DNA of 46,848 nt from an uncultured Oleiphilus sp. (GCA_913020245.1 CAJWAD010000016.1:1-46848); one strand, 5' to 3'; positions 1-8,473 are shown, counted from the stretch's first letter. Numbers and translations are program-made. The notes: a model not told the origin generated them from the letters alone.

Positions 1-387
1 GACTGGGACATTCTTGCAAAATATGCGGGCTTCACGTTCGATGACAACAACCCTAAGCAGGAAGCACGTACAGCCTACGAGAACATCATGTACCTTGAGC
101 GACCTGGGTGTAACCTCTGCATGGGTAACCAAGAAAAAGCGGAAGCAGGTGATACGGTACTCGCCACATCTACGCGCCTATTTCAAGGGCGAGTTGTAGA
201 GGACTCTACTGAGAAAAAAGGTGAATCACTGCTTGGCTCAACACCGATGGTAGTGTTGTCTTGTGTCTTGGGCAGATTCCCAACCTTAGAAGAGTATAAA
301 GAAGCCGTTAACGGTATTAACCTAACATCTTTTGCACCGCCGGCTAACGATCTAAGCGTTAAGGCAGAGCCTTTAAGAATGATGTAA
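1..387 (+). CDS. acnB: Aconitate hydratase B (AcnB-type), C-terminal fragment
   Basis: The window opens in frame inside this gene, so only about 128 C-terminal residues are visible. The segment PGCNLCMGNQ followed by TVLATSTRLFQGR matches the AcnB region that supplies a cysteine ligand of the 4Fe-4S cluster (PGCSLCMGNQ and STSTRNFPNR in the E. coli enzyme). AcnB interconverts citrate and isocitrate in the TCA cycle and can also act on 2-methylisocitrate. After the cluster region the protein reads EKKGESLLGSTP, longer than the E. coli equivalent, so this may be a divergent AcnB branch. It ends at TAA 385-387, followed by a strong terminator. The family is fairly certain; the exact substrate cannot be judged from the tail. 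Confidence 0.85.
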   Translation, partial: DWDILAKYAGFTFDDNNPKQEARTAYENIMYLERPGCNLCMGNQEKAEAGDTVLATSTRLFQGRVVEDSTEKKGESLLGSTPMVVLSCVLGRFPTLEEYKEAVNGINLTSFAPPANDLSVKAEPLRMM

Positions 388-693
388 CGATATAGATCGC
401 GACTCGAGCTCGGTCCTTTACTTGGGCCGGGCTTTTTTTATGCCATACCGTTTAAATTTGTCTATGCTTTGAACAGAAAATTAGCAAAAACCGAGCTTAT
501 AAAAAATCGATTTTGATTCAAGATGAAACTTAAGTTTTGAAATACACTTCGGTTTCAGACAGAGCATGCGCCTATTAAGCAGCAGAACAAGTTAGTTTAC
601 GCAAAGTTGAAAGCTGAGGGAGCAGTCTGTAAGGTGAGATTGCGGAGGCCTTAGTGCATATTTTTCTATTACTCCCCAGACTATAAAAACTAT
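388..693. other. Intergenic gap between acnB and the sulfotransferase gene
   Basis: This 306-base stretch holds the acnB terminator at its start. The rest is AT-rich and contains no ORF with a recognisable product on either strand. No clear -35/-10 pair and no good ribosome binding site was found ahead of the sulfotransferase start at 694. Confidence 0.5.
407..439 (+). terminator. Rho-independent terminator after acnB
   Basis: A 10-bp stem (agctcggtcc at 407-416 with gggccgggct at 424-433, including two G-U pairs) encloses a 7-base loop and is followed at once by a run of seven T. It lies 19 bases after the acnB stop codon. Confidence 0.75.
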
Positions 694-1356
694 ATGAGCA
701 AGATACTTCCTAATTTGAAAAACCCAATATGGATAGCATCGTATCCAAGGAGTGGCAACACTTTTTTGCGGACGATACTTTGGAACTGCATGAATTTGAG
801 ATCTGCTAGCGTCCATAAAAATGACTTTGGCGAGGGAAATAATGAGCTATCGGACATCGTGGGCCATATTGAACTCAGCAATAACGAACACTTTTCGCTT
901 GACGAGCTTCAATTAATTAAAACACACCTCTCCCCCCCAGACATGACGAGTAAAACCATCTATATCGTGAGGGATGGCAGAGCGGCGATCGTAAGTATGT
1001 GGCATTACTATAACAAAGAGGCACCACTTGACGTTTTTGTCAAAGGCGATCAACTGCGATTCCCCACCTGGTCAAATCATATTTTGAGCTGGGATCCATT
1101 TAATCGTCCCAACACACTCTTTTTGAAATATGAAGATTTACTGACAAAATTTGAGGACAGTTTAAAACGCATATCTATCTTTTTAGACGCACCAATAGTC
1201 TCTTATGACTTGCCAGCAAGGCAAAGCATCGCCCAAAAAGATGGGCGCTGGGTGAGAAAAAAATCGAACTGGAAAAAGGAACTCAAGGGAAAAAATCTGA
1301 AGCAATTTAACCGCAACAATTCTTTAATGCTCAGAAAGTTAGGCTATATTTCTTAG
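694..1356 (+). CDS. Sulfotransferase domain protein (PAPS-dependent)
   Basis: A 220-residue protein of the sulfotransferase family, which moves a sulfuryl group from PAPS to a hydroxyl or amine acceptor. The 5'-phosphosulfate loop is SYPRSGNTFLR (residues 16-26), a KTH segment at 76-78 supplies the likely catalytic His, the 3'-phosphate site is YIVRDGRAAIVSMWHYY (about 90-106, with R93 and S101), and KYEDL follows. The C-terminal end (GRWVRKKSNWKKEL) resembles the usual RKG...W loop. The domain is complete but compact. The gene stands alone, flanked by noncoding DNA and a decayed regulator, with no sulfate activation or polysaccharide genes nearby, so the acceptor is unknown. The weak ribosome site and isolation suggest acquisition by transfer, which is inference. 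Confidence 0.8.
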   Translation: MSKILPNLKNPIWIASYPRSGNTFLRTILWNCMNLRSASVHKNDFGEGNNELSDIVGHIELSNNEHFSLDELQLIKTHLSPPDMTSKTIYIVRDGRAAIVSMWHYYNKEAPLDVFVKGDQLRFPTWSNHILSWDPFNRPNTLFLKYEDLLTKFEDSLKRISIFLDAPIVSYDLPARQSIAQKDGRWVRKKSNWKKELKGKNLKQFNRNNSLMLRKLGYIS

Positions 1357-1416
1357 GTTGATATCTCAGTAAAGTTGGGTTTGTGGTAATACCAGTAACG
1401 AAAAATGATTTATGCG

Positions 1417-1789
1417 TTGAATATCGGCAAGGCGGCAAAACAGAGTCAGTTAGGCCTAAAAAGTATTCTGCTACTGCGAAAAAATAGCGCTAGTCAGACC
1501 CAACATTTAGTAAGAATGGACATAGAAATTATAACCAGCCTAATTTGGAGATATTTCACTTTATTAGACGCGCATGTGCAGGTGGCTCCCTCGCAAGCGA
1601 ACGCCGGCAGCTACTCGAGCTGCGGCGAAATAAGCCTAGAGATAACGTGCATGTCCAAGCGCTAGTGCTAGAGAAAGTCGGAGTTATTAAGACACAAATA
1701 GAGCAACTCAAAATCATGAGGTCATAGCTACTCTTGGTGACGTCATTATGCAAAGCGGACACAAAACCCGATGCGCGATTTTGGATTAA
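1417..1789 (+). pseudogene. Decayed MerR-family metal sensor (CueR-like)
   Basis: Three reading frames read together give a MerR regulator. LNIGKAAKQSQLGLKS (from TTG 1417) is the start of the winged-helix domain. Removing one T near 1469 gives IRYCEKIALVRP. A second shift near 1508-1512 leads to NGHRNYNQPNLEIFHFIRR, then LEKV..I...IEQLKIMR, the dimerisation helix. A TAG at 1725-1727 interrupts it. Restoring one T between 1772 and 1773 gives LCKADTKPDCAILD and then a stop at 1787. The C-x7-C loop and its distance from the MR residues match CueR-type copper sensors. The likely original start ATG is now TTG. The gene is therefore dead. It lies just upstream of a Cu/Zn efflux permease, which it probably once controlled. 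Confidence 0.8.
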
Positions 1790-1834
1790 CTTCAATACCC
1801 CTCACTAAAAAAAACATAAAGGCAAATCGATAGT

Positions 1835-2938
1835 ATGAGCAGCTGTCATGAGACGAATGAACCAAAAACGTCAGATCCAGCGAGCGCTGCGGCTCCAGCA
1901 CAATCAAGCTGCTGTCCATCCGATGTGAGCAAAAAAAAGTTTGATTGGCTGCTTTGGGGCAGCCTATTTTTAAGCAGCAGCTTTTATATACTCGGATTAT
2001 TTTTAGAGCAGCATGAAACGTGGTTTGCTATTGCAGCACACAGCGTAATAGAGCTTATCAATATTATGTGGTGGAGCCTTCTACTCGCTATTCTGTTTAT
2101 CGGTTTACTCAGTAAAATACCACAGAATTTTGTTATCTCCATACTAGGTCAAGGCGGTTCATTCAAGGGACTCGTTCGAGCTACCTTAGCTGGGACATTA
2201 CTCGACTTATGCAGTCATGGCATACTCATGGTTGCAATGGAGTTATACCGCAAAGGTGCAAGTTTAGGTCAAGTCATGGCGTTCTTGATCGCAAGCCCAT
2301 GGAACTCAATTTCTTTAACTTTGATCATGATCGCACTTATTGGCCTACCGTGGACGCTTGCCTTTATAGGGTTATCAATCATCATCGGCATTAGTACCGG
2401 TTGGCTGTTCGATCGCCTTGAACAAAGAGACAGTTTTCCAACAAAAAGATCTATCCATAAGCTACCGAGCGACTTTAAGTTTTGGCCGGAAGCCAAAAAG
2501 GAATTGAAGGGCGCCTCTTGGAATAAAACCTTTTTCCTATCTACTTTGAGCGACGGCTTAACAGGCTCTAGAATGGTCATGCGCTGGATACTCTTCGGCG
2601 TGTTACTTGCTTCAGCAGTTCGTGCCTTCATGCCGCTTGATTTGTTCCAAAGTTACTTTGGTCCAACAATGCTAGGGCTTGCCGCGACGCTAATCGCCGC
2701 GACGCTGATCGAAGTATGCTCAGAAGGCTCGACGCCTATCGCTGCAGATTTAATGACTCGCGCCAACGCACCAGGCAACAGCTTCACTTTTTTAATGGGT
2801 GGTGTCGCAACAGACTACACGGAAATTATGGTTATAAGAGACACCATGAAATCTTGGAAAGTAGCTTTATTTTTGCCCCTGCTTACCATTCCACAAGTTA
2901 TTATCATCGCGATTTTTTTGAACAACAGTTTTGGTTAG
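1835..2938 (+). CDS. SO_0444-family Cu/Zn efflux permease
   Basis: A 367-residue inner-membrane permease of the PF03773-type permease superfamily, most like the SO_0444 Cu/Zn efflux group. The N-terminal tail is short and cysteine-containing (Cys4, Cys26, Cys27), followed by several hydrophobic segments. Two related half-motifs, DLCSHG...ASPWNS in the first half and EVCSEGSTPIAADL...GGVATDY in the second, are the conserved core and suggest an internally duplicated transporter. In relatives a MerR regulator often sits beside this gene; here only its pseudogene remains upstream, so metal-responsive control is probably lost or taken over elsewhere. The metal specificity is inferred from family and context. 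Confidence 0.8.
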   Translation: MSSCHETNEPKTSDPASAAAPAQSSCCPSDVSKKKFDWLLWGSLFLSSSFYILGLFLEQHETWFAIAAHSVIELINIMWWSLLLAILFIGLLSKIPQNFVISILGQGGSFKGLVRATLAGTLLDLCSHGILMVAMELYRKGASLGQVMAFLIASPWNSISLTLIMIALIGLPWTLAFIGLSIIIGISTGWLFDRLEQRDSFPTKRSIHKLPSDFKFWPEAKKELKGASWNKTFFLSTLSDGLTGSRMVMRWILFGVLLASAVRAFMPLDLFQSYFGPTMLGLAATLIAATLIEVCSEGSTPIAADLMTRANAPGNSFTFLMGGVATDYTEIMVIRDTMKSWKVALFLPLLTIPQVIIIAIFLNNSFG

Positions 2939-2950
2939 TAACCGAACAAA

Positions 2951-4015
2951 TTAAGTTGTTTCAATAAGACAAACCAAATTATTAACTTCAATCACTGGTG
3001 TGCTATGCGACACAACCAACCTAACCAATATAAATGCGTTCGGGCCACTCAGTAACTGACCTTCGCTCAAAAATCGCATGGGCCATTCATAAAAAATTGC
3101 ACCCTGCACCCGCAACGCATCAATTAGTGCCTCATCCATTAAAACGAATACTTCATTGCCGCAGACTGGCCATGCGAGTGTAGCTTTTTCAGAGCTATTA
3201 ATTGCTGTTGCGATCTTTCTGGCAAAATCATTGGCTTGTTTAGCAAGCATTAACCAATGATCTTGATCTAACCATGCTAAGAATTGCGCGCCTAAATAAC
3301 GCCCTTTGGATAGCAAGTGCCCCGAGCGCTTGCGGCGAAATTCAAAGTCGTGCACGAGTGTAGTATCGAAAAATATAACAGCTTCCGCAGCCAGTGCACC
3401 GTTTTTACTCGCGCCTAAACACAGAACATCAACCCCCGCTTGCCACGTCATCTCAGCAGGCGTGCAATCTAACGAAACCAAAGCGTTAGCGAAGCGTGCG
3501 CCATCCATATGCACGGTCATGCCATATTCTTTAGCCTTACGACAGAGAACCTGAAGCTCATCTAACTCATAGACCTGTCCCGACTCTGTTAGTTGAGAGA
3601 GGCTAAGCACTTTTGGCATCGGGGTATGGGGGGGGTGCCCTTCAAAGCTCTCAAGAAATAACCCCAAACCATCCGAACTCAATTTAGACACATTTTCATC
3701 CAACCCCTGCACACGAGCCCCTCCCGTAAAAAGTTCCGGAGCAGTTAACTCATCATTGATAATGTGTGCATGGGCATGACAGAGAATCATATCCCAAGGA
3801 TTAGCCATGCAAGACAAAGCTAAACAGTTTGCTGCTGTGCCTGAAGTAACGAAATAAGCTTTCAGCTCACACTCAAACACTTGCTTTAATTTTTCCTCAG
3901 CACGAACCGTCCATTCATCATTTCCGTAACCAGCACTCGGACCTTTATTTGCTTCCACTAAGGCTTGAAGCACTTTATTAGACGCACCACTTTGGTTATC
4001 ACTGCCAAAATTCAT
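2951..4015 (-). CDS. Threonine-aldolase-like PLP enzyme
   Basis: A 354-residue fold-type I PLP enzyme of the beta-eliminating lyase / low-specificity threonine aldolase family. The N-terminal MNFGSDNQSGAS and the following GPSAGYGND are typical. TSGTAAN (58-64) binds phosphate, HMDGARFANAL (169-179) holds the PLP-interacting Asp, and GASKNG (201-206) carries the Schiff-base lysine, K204. Members cleave L-threonine or allo-threonine to glycine and acetaldehyde. Its start overlaps the tmk stop by four bases (ATGA), so it is translationally coupled as the last gene of the fatty-acid/tmk operon. In many gammaproteobacteria this slot is held by holB. Exact amino-acid specificity is uncertain. Confidence 0.82.
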   Translation of the reverse strand: MNFGSDNQSGASNKVLQALVEANKGPSAGYGNDEWTVRAEEKLKQVFECELKAYFVTSGTAANCLALSCMANPWDMILCHAHAHIINDELTAPELFTGGARVQGLDENVSKLSSDGLGLFLESFEGHPPHTPMPKVLSLSQLTESGQVYELDELQVLCRKAKEYGMTVHMDGARFANALVSLDCTPAEMTWQAGVDVLCLGASKNGALAAEAVIFFDTTLVHDFEFRRKRSGHLLSKGRYLGAQFLAWLDQDHWLMLAKQANDFARKIATAINSSEKATLAWPVCGNEVFVLMDEALIDALRVQGAIFYEWPMRFLSEGQLLSGPNAFILVRLVVSHSTPVIEVNNLVCLIETT

Positions 4016-4635
4016 GATGCCTGTAACTCACGCAGCAACTCTGCAATATCGCGTTGCACGGCACTCAGTATTTGCGTGGCGTCGACGACTTTAAAACGTT
4101 TAGGCTCAGCCGCCGCGCGACTTAAATAATTGCGACGAACCCTATCAAAAAATGCACTTTTCTCTTCCTCAAATCGGTCCAACTGACCACGGCCTCGAGC
4201 ACGAGCCATTCCTACCTCCGGCGGCGCATCTAAAAGCAAGGTTAAGTCTGGTCGTAAATCACCTTGTACAAAATTTTCAAGCAAGCCTACGTTACTTGCT
4301 GAGACGCCACGGCCGCCACTTTGATAAGCATACGTTGCATCTGTGAAACGATCAGAGATGACCCACTTACCTTCTGACAGTGCAGGCATTATTTTTTGAT
4401 GCAAATGTTGCGCACGCGCTGCAAACATAAGTAATAATTCAGTTTCACTGACCACTATTTCATCGCGATTCTTAATCAATATTTCGCGAATTTCTTCTGC
4501 TAAGGGGGTACCGCCGGGTTCTCGAGTGATCAGGCATTGAATACCTTTTGACTCTAATTGCGATTGAATAAACGCAATATTGGTCGACTTACCCACACCC
4601 TCACCACCCTCGATGGTAATAAATTTTCCAAACAT
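4012..4635 (-). CDS. tmk: Thymidylate kinase
   Basis: This 207-residue enzyme phosphorylates dTMP to dTDP for DNA synthesis. It shows the P-loop GGEGVGKST (10-18), the TREPGGTPLAEEIR segment that places dTMP, and SDRFTDATYAYQSGGRG. The last segment is followed by the lid region with RARGRGQLDRFE, where the basic residues lie in the lid as in bacterial type II enzymes. Length is normal. It lies 39 bases downstream of mltG and overlaps the aldolase gene by four bases. The neighbour order pabC-mltG-tmk is the standard gammaproteobacterial one. Confidence 0.96.
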   Translation of the reverse strand: MFGKFITIEGGEGVGKSTNIAFIQSQLESKGIQCLITREPGGTPLAEEIREILIKNRDEIVVSETELLLMFAARAQHLHQKIMPALSEGKWVISDRFTDATYAYQSGGRGVSASNVGLLENFVQGDLRPDLTLLLDAPPEVGMARARGRGQLDRFEEEKSAFFDRVRRNYLSRAAAEPKRFKVVDATQILSAVQRDIAELLRELQAS

Positions 4636-4674
4636 ATATATTCTCTTGTCGAACGTACCCGACCTCTTTGAAAT

Positions 4675-5763
4675 TTACTTAAAGCTAGAACGGTAGTCTT
4701 TTTTGCGCCGCAATTGATAGTCTCTGACTGCTCTGTTGTGCTGTGCTAACGTTTCAGAAAAAATATGAGACCCATCGCCTTTGGCCACAAAATATAGGCT
4801 GGTTCCGGCTCTAGGATGCAAAGCGGCGTGAATCGCTTCACGGCCGGCTAACGCAATGGGCGTTGGTGGTAAACCATTAATTCGGTAAGTGTTGTAAGCG
4901 GTCATCTCTCTTAAGTGCTTCCGGGTAATATTCCCTTTGTATCGATCTCCTAGGCCATAAATAACGGTCGGATCCGTCTGTAAGCGCATACCTTTTTTCA
5001 AGCGTCGCACAAATACACCTGAGATCTCACTACGCTCACTGGGTTTACCCGTCTCTTTTTCAATAACCGATGCAAGTATGAGTGCTTCATATGGGGTATT
5101 GAACGGTAGGCTGCTCGCTTTCGCTTGCCATTCATTTAATAGGACCATGACAAGTCGCTGGTGCGCGCGTGCAAGCAAATCAAAATCGCTATCACCTTTG
5201 TGATAAAAATACGTATCTGGGTAGATCAGACCTTCTAGGTGAGAAAAGTTCTCTAATAAATCATTCAGTAAAACGGCCGGATACTTGTCTATCAGTTTAA
5301 TTCGCACCCTCTCGTTAAGTAAGGCGAGGAGTTCTGAATCACTTAGTTTTTTTAAAGTTATTTCTAAGTTCTCGGTTTGCGCTATTTTCTGCCGAGCCTC
5401 TTGAAATGTGGAGCCCTCAATTAACGAAATACGATATAAAACCTGATTGTTGGAAATAAGCAGGGCAAAAAGTGCACGCATATCCATATGATTGGCTAAC
5501 TGAAACTCACCTACTTTGAGCTGTGAGCCCAAGCCCTCGAGCCTAACATACATGCGCGCTACCCAATAATTCCTCAGCACCCCCAACCCTTGCAAGCGTT
5601 CAATTACGCTACGCATGCTCTCACCTTTTTTTACTTCGAGAAGCATACCCTCATTTTCTAATTGAATAGGCTCTGACAAACTTCGTTCATAAAATTGAAA
5701 AGCCAACCAGAGACTCGCAAAAATACATAAGCTACTTAGCGCTAAAACCTTCAGTATCTTCAT
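4675..5763 (-). CDS. mltG: Endolytic murein transglycosylase MltG
   Basis: A 362-residue membrane-anchored lytic transglycosylase of the YceG family that cuts nascent glycan strands and helps set their length. Residues 4-24 form an N-terminal membrane anchor, followed by a LysM-like periplasmic region (about 40-95). The catalytic domain holds ASVIEKETGKPSER with the presumed catalytic glutamate E235, then GMRLQTDPTVIYGLG and the YNTYRINGLPPTPI segment. All diagnostic motifs are intact. The start lies three bases after the pabC stop, so the two genes are in one transcript. Confidence 0.95.
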   Translation of the reverse strand: MKILKVLALSSLCIFASLWLAFQFYERSLSEPIQLENEGMLLEVKKGESMRSVIERLQGLGVLRNYWVARMYVRLEGLGSQLKVGEFQLANHMDMRALFALLISNNQVLYRISLIEGSTFQEARQKIAQTENLEITLKKLSDSELLALLNERVRIKLIDKYPAVLLNDLLENFSHLEGLIYPDTYFYHKGDSDFDLLARAHQRLVMVLLNEWQAKASSLPFNTPYEALILASVIEKETGKPSERSEISGVFVRRLKKGMRLQTDPTVIYGLGDRYKGNITRKHLREMTAYNTYRINGLPPTPIALAGREAIHAALHPRAGTSLYFVAKGDGSHIFSETLAQHNRAVRDYQLRRKKDYRSSFK

Positions 5764-5766
5764 GAG

Positions 5767-6642
5767 TTAGTCAACTGCCGGATAATGCATGGTTTCAGAT
5801 AAAAAAACTTGAATAGCTCGGCAACGTTTATCGATAGAATGGGGCTTACTCTCTAGCGTTTTTACCGGCCAACAACCCACCGCACTATTAATTAGCGCAA
5901 GAGATACTGTTGAGGCCTGAATCGAAGCCAGGCTAATCTCTCGCTCTTTGATTGAGAACCCTAGAGATTGCGTTTGTTGTGTCAAACAGCGAAGTAATGT
6001 CCCAGATACACCATTTTTGTCGAGCCGCGGCGTAAATACTCCAGTATCTGTAAACACCAAGAGATTAGTTTTGGTGCCTTCGATCACATTGTTATTGGCA
6101 TCACACAGCAACATTTCTTGATGCGTGCCAAGTCTTTGGGAGGCGAGCACTTGTTCAAGTCGGTTCAGATGCTTAACGCCGGCCAAGAGGGGCTGTTGAG
6201 CAAGCACGACATCACTTACACCAACATTAACGCCATTTTTATAGTCGTCATACACCCCAGTTGATGGTGCAAACACTTGAATGACTAGTATGGCAGAGGC
6301 CGTTTTTAGCGGCATATAACCTCGCCCACCCGCCTCTCTAGATACGATTATCTTAATTAAAGCTTCAGATAAAGATTGCTCAGAAATAAAGCGTTGCGCG
6401 TCACTAACGGCGCGATCAAATAAAGCTAGAGAACGATCAATGTGGGCAAATTTTAGCGCCATCAAACCCTTACTCAGGCGTTTGCGATGCTCAGTTAAAA
6501 GCGGAATGTTATTCTCAACCGAACGCAAGGTTTCAAAAACACCGTCACCATACGCTAGGCCACGGTTATCGGCCCTTAGTTGCACATCAGCAGGAACGGG
6601 ACTCGCGCTCGATAAAACAAAACTGTACAAAGCCTCAGACAT
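5767..6642 (-). CDS. pabC: Aminodeoxychorismate lyase
   Basis: A fold-type IV PLP enzyme of 291 residues that turns 4-amino-4-deoxychorismate into p-aminobenzoate and pyruvate for folate synthesis. RGLAYGDGVFETLR near the N-terminus, the PLP lysine in GVKHLNRLEQ (K157) and EGTKTNLLVF are typical. The start at 6642 (MSEALYSF) is preferred because it lies one base after the fabF stop; an alternative start at 6663 would overlap fabF by 20 bases. The position between fabF and mltG is the classical one. Branched-chain aminotransferases share the fold, but context favours PabC. Confidence 0.92.
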   Translation of the reverse strand: MSEALYSFVLSSASPVPADVQLRADNRGLAYGDGVFETLRSVENNIPLLTEHRKRLSKGLMALKFAHIDRSLALFDRAVSDAQRFISEQSLSEALIKIIVSREAGGRGYMPLKTASAILVIQVFAPSTGVYDDYKNGVNVGVSDVVLAQQPLLAGVKHLNRLEQVLASQRLGTHQEMLLCDANNNVIEGTKTNLLVFTDTGVFTPRLDKNGVSGTLLRCLTQQTQSLGFSIKEREISLASIQASTVSLALINSAVGCWPVKTLESKPHSIDKRCRAIQVFLSETMHYPAVD

Positions 6643-6643
6643 A

Positions 6644-7888
6644 TTAATCTTTGAGTTTAGCAAACACTAAACTAGCGTTCGTGCCACCGAAACCGAAGGA
6701 ATTACTTAACGCGATATCAACTACTTTTTTTCGTGCGGTTTTCGGTACGACATCTAGCAAAACGGATGCGTCTTTAATCTCAACGTTCAGCGTAGGTGGT
6801 ACCACGCTGTCTCGCATGGCTAGAATGCAAAAAATAGATTCAATGGCACCAGCCGCTCCTAATAAATGCCCTGTGGCTGATTTGGTAGAACTCACAAGCA
6901 GATTTGCGTGCGCTCCAAATAAGTCTTGGATCGCTTTCGCTTCGGCAACGTCGCCTGCAGGCGTCGAGGTACCGTGTGCATTAATATAATCGACACTCTC
7001 AGATTGAAGTCCTGCGTCATTTAACGCATTTTCCATAGCGGTACGTGCACCAGACCCGTCTTCTATGGGTGCGGTAATATGGTGCGCATCGTCGCTCATA
7101 CCAAAGCCGGTCAGTTCCGCGTAGATGGTCGCGCCACGCTCTTTTGCATGCTCATACTCTTCTAAAACAATCGAACCGGCCCCGTCCGACAATACAAAAC
7201 CATCACGATCAACGTCCCAGGGCCGAGACGCTTTTTCTGGCTCATCATTACGCGTAGATAACGCTTTCGCATTCGCAAAACCGGCTATAGCGACCGGTGT
7301 CGTGGCCATTTCTGCGCCGCCCGCAATCATAATATCGGCATCACCATACGCGATCGTGCGTGCCGCATAACCGATATTGTGTGCGCCTGTTGTGCAAGCC
7401 GTAGCTACTGCAATATTGGGACCTTTAAAACCATACTTTATGGCTGCGTTCCCGGAGATCATATTAATAATGGCGCTAGGCACAAAAAAAGGCGTCACTT
7501 TACGTGGGCCTGATTTTACAAAGGTATCTCGCACATTTTCGATGGTTTCAACGCCACCAATTCCGGAACCCATTGCAACGCCCGTGCGTTTTTTTTGATC
7601 ATCACTGAGAGAATCAAGCGACGCATCTTGCACCGCTTGCGCCACAGCAATCAATCCATACTGCATAAACGGATCCATTCTGCGCGCTTCTTTACGATCC
7701 ATATACTTTGAGATATCGAGATCTTTTAATTCGCCACCGATTTTGACACCGAAGGCCTCCGTATCGAAACGCTGAATATATCCAATGCCACTCTCACCCG
7801 CGGTTATTTTTTGCCAAGTATCAGCAACAGTGTTTCCGAGCGGGGTCAGCATTCCCAAACCAGTGACCACAACACGACGCTTCGACAT
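6644..7888 (-). CDS. fabF: 3-oxoacyl-ACP synthase II (KAS II)
   Basis: This 414-residue condensing enzyme elongates acyl-ACP with malonyl-ACP. The active-site cysteine is C165 in TACTTGAH, and the two histidines are H305 (NAHGTSTPAGD) and H341 (KSATGHLLGAAG), with K336 also present. The protein has full family length. It is separated from acpP by 149 bases that include a terminator, so its expression probably depends on readthrough or on a promoter of its own in that gap. As fabH is absent here, initiation of fatty-acid synthesis must use another ketosynthase. Confidence 0.97.
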   Translation of the reverse strand: MSKRRVVVTGLGMLTPLGNTVADTWQKITAGESGIGYIQRFDTEAFGVKIGGELKDLDISKYMDRKEARRMDPFMQYGLIAVAQAVQDASLDSLSDDQKKRTGVAMGSGIGGVETIENVRDTFVKSGPRKVTPFFVPSAIINMISGNAAIKYGFKGPNIAVATACTTGAHNIGYAARTIAYGDADIMIAGGAEMATTPVAIAGFANAKALSTRNDEPEKASRPWDVDRDGFVLSDGAGSIVLEEYEHAKERGATIYAELTGFGMSDDAHHITAPIEDGSGARTAMENALNDAGLQSESVDYINAHGTSTPAGDVAEAKAIQDLFGAHANLLVSSTKSATGHLLGAAGAIESIFCILAMRDSVVPPTLNVEIKDASVLLDVVPKTARKKVVDIALSNSFGFGGTNASLVFAKLKD

Positions 7889-7984
7889 ACATACTCCAAA
7901 AACTGTATTACAACAGGTGATAAACTGTTCTTACAACATCGCCAATGAGCGAGTTACGTCCACAACTTATGATTTACAAATAAC

Positions 7985-8018
7985 AAAAAACCGCCCATAG
8001 AATATACTAAGGACGGTT
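7985..8018 (-). terminator. Terminator or attenuator between acpP and fabF
   Basis: Read on the minus strand, an 8-bp stem (aaccgtcc with gggcggtt, one G-U pair) and a 14-base loop are followed directly by six T. It lies 20 bases after the acpP stop, inside an otherwise same-strand gene run. This suggests partial termination that leaves acpP mRNA more abundant than fabF. Confidence 0.7.
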
Positions 8019-8037
8019 CTTTCAGTACTAATCAGGC

Positions 8038-8271
8038 TTATTGATTAGCGATAATGTAATCAATCGCTTCTTGAACTGTTGAGAGCTTCTCCGCATCTTC
8101 ATCTGGAATCTCAGTTTCGAACTCTTCTTCCAAAGCCATTACAAGTTCAACGGTGTCAAGGGAGTCGGCACCCAAGTCTTCGACAAAAGAAGAAGTGTTT
8201 TGCACCTCAGACTCTTTAACGCCCAGCTGCTCACATACAATTTTTTTAACACGTTCTTCTACCGTACTCAT
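8038..8271 (-). CDS. acpP: Acyl carrier protein
   Basis: A 77-residue acidic four-helix protein that carries the growing acyl chain. The phosphopantetheine attachment site is [10 protein letters not shown] with S37. Size and acidity are as in E. coli AcpP. A strong ribosome site (agagga) lies a few bases upstream of the ATG. A 202-base gap upstream, with a possible promoter, and a terminator just downstream fit the need for a large excess of ACP over the Fab enzymes. Confidence 0.98.
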   Translation of the reverse strand: MSTVEERVKKIVCEQLGVKESEVQNTSSFVEDLGADSLDTVELVMALEEEFETEIPDEDAEKLSTVQEAIDYIIANQ

Positions 8272-8383
8272 AGTTTCCTCTCTTTAAAAAATAAAGCAGC
8301 TGCCATTCGCTCACTCGCCTAGTCGCAAAGGTGCTTCGTGTCGAAGTTCTCGGTATCAAACTTCCGACCGCATATGGCGTCGT

Positions 8384-8412
8384 AGTCTAAGGGAATCAGA
8401 ACAACGAAACAA
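8384..8412 (-). promoter_or_regulatory. Possible acpP promoter
   Basis: On the minus strand TTGTTT, 17 bases, then TAGACT lie about 115 bases upstream of acpP in the otherwise empty 202-base fabG-acpP gap. The match to consensus is moderate, so this is a candidate only. A weak hairpin that could end the fabG transcript lies next to it (about 8411-8430). Confidence 0.3.
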
Positions 8413-8473
8413 GCACCGAATTTAGTGCCTCAATATGTTCTCGCTAACACGCTCTGACTCAAGACTTTTCCGC

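Noticed and set aside
1405-1665. An 86-codon plus-strand ORF
   Set aside because: Only its first part reads as MerR; after a frameshift the rest is out-of-frame sequence of the same decayed gene.
8272-8473. A small gene between fabG and acpP
   Set aside because: No ORF with a start and ribosome site on either strand resembles a protein; the stretch looks like promoter and leader.
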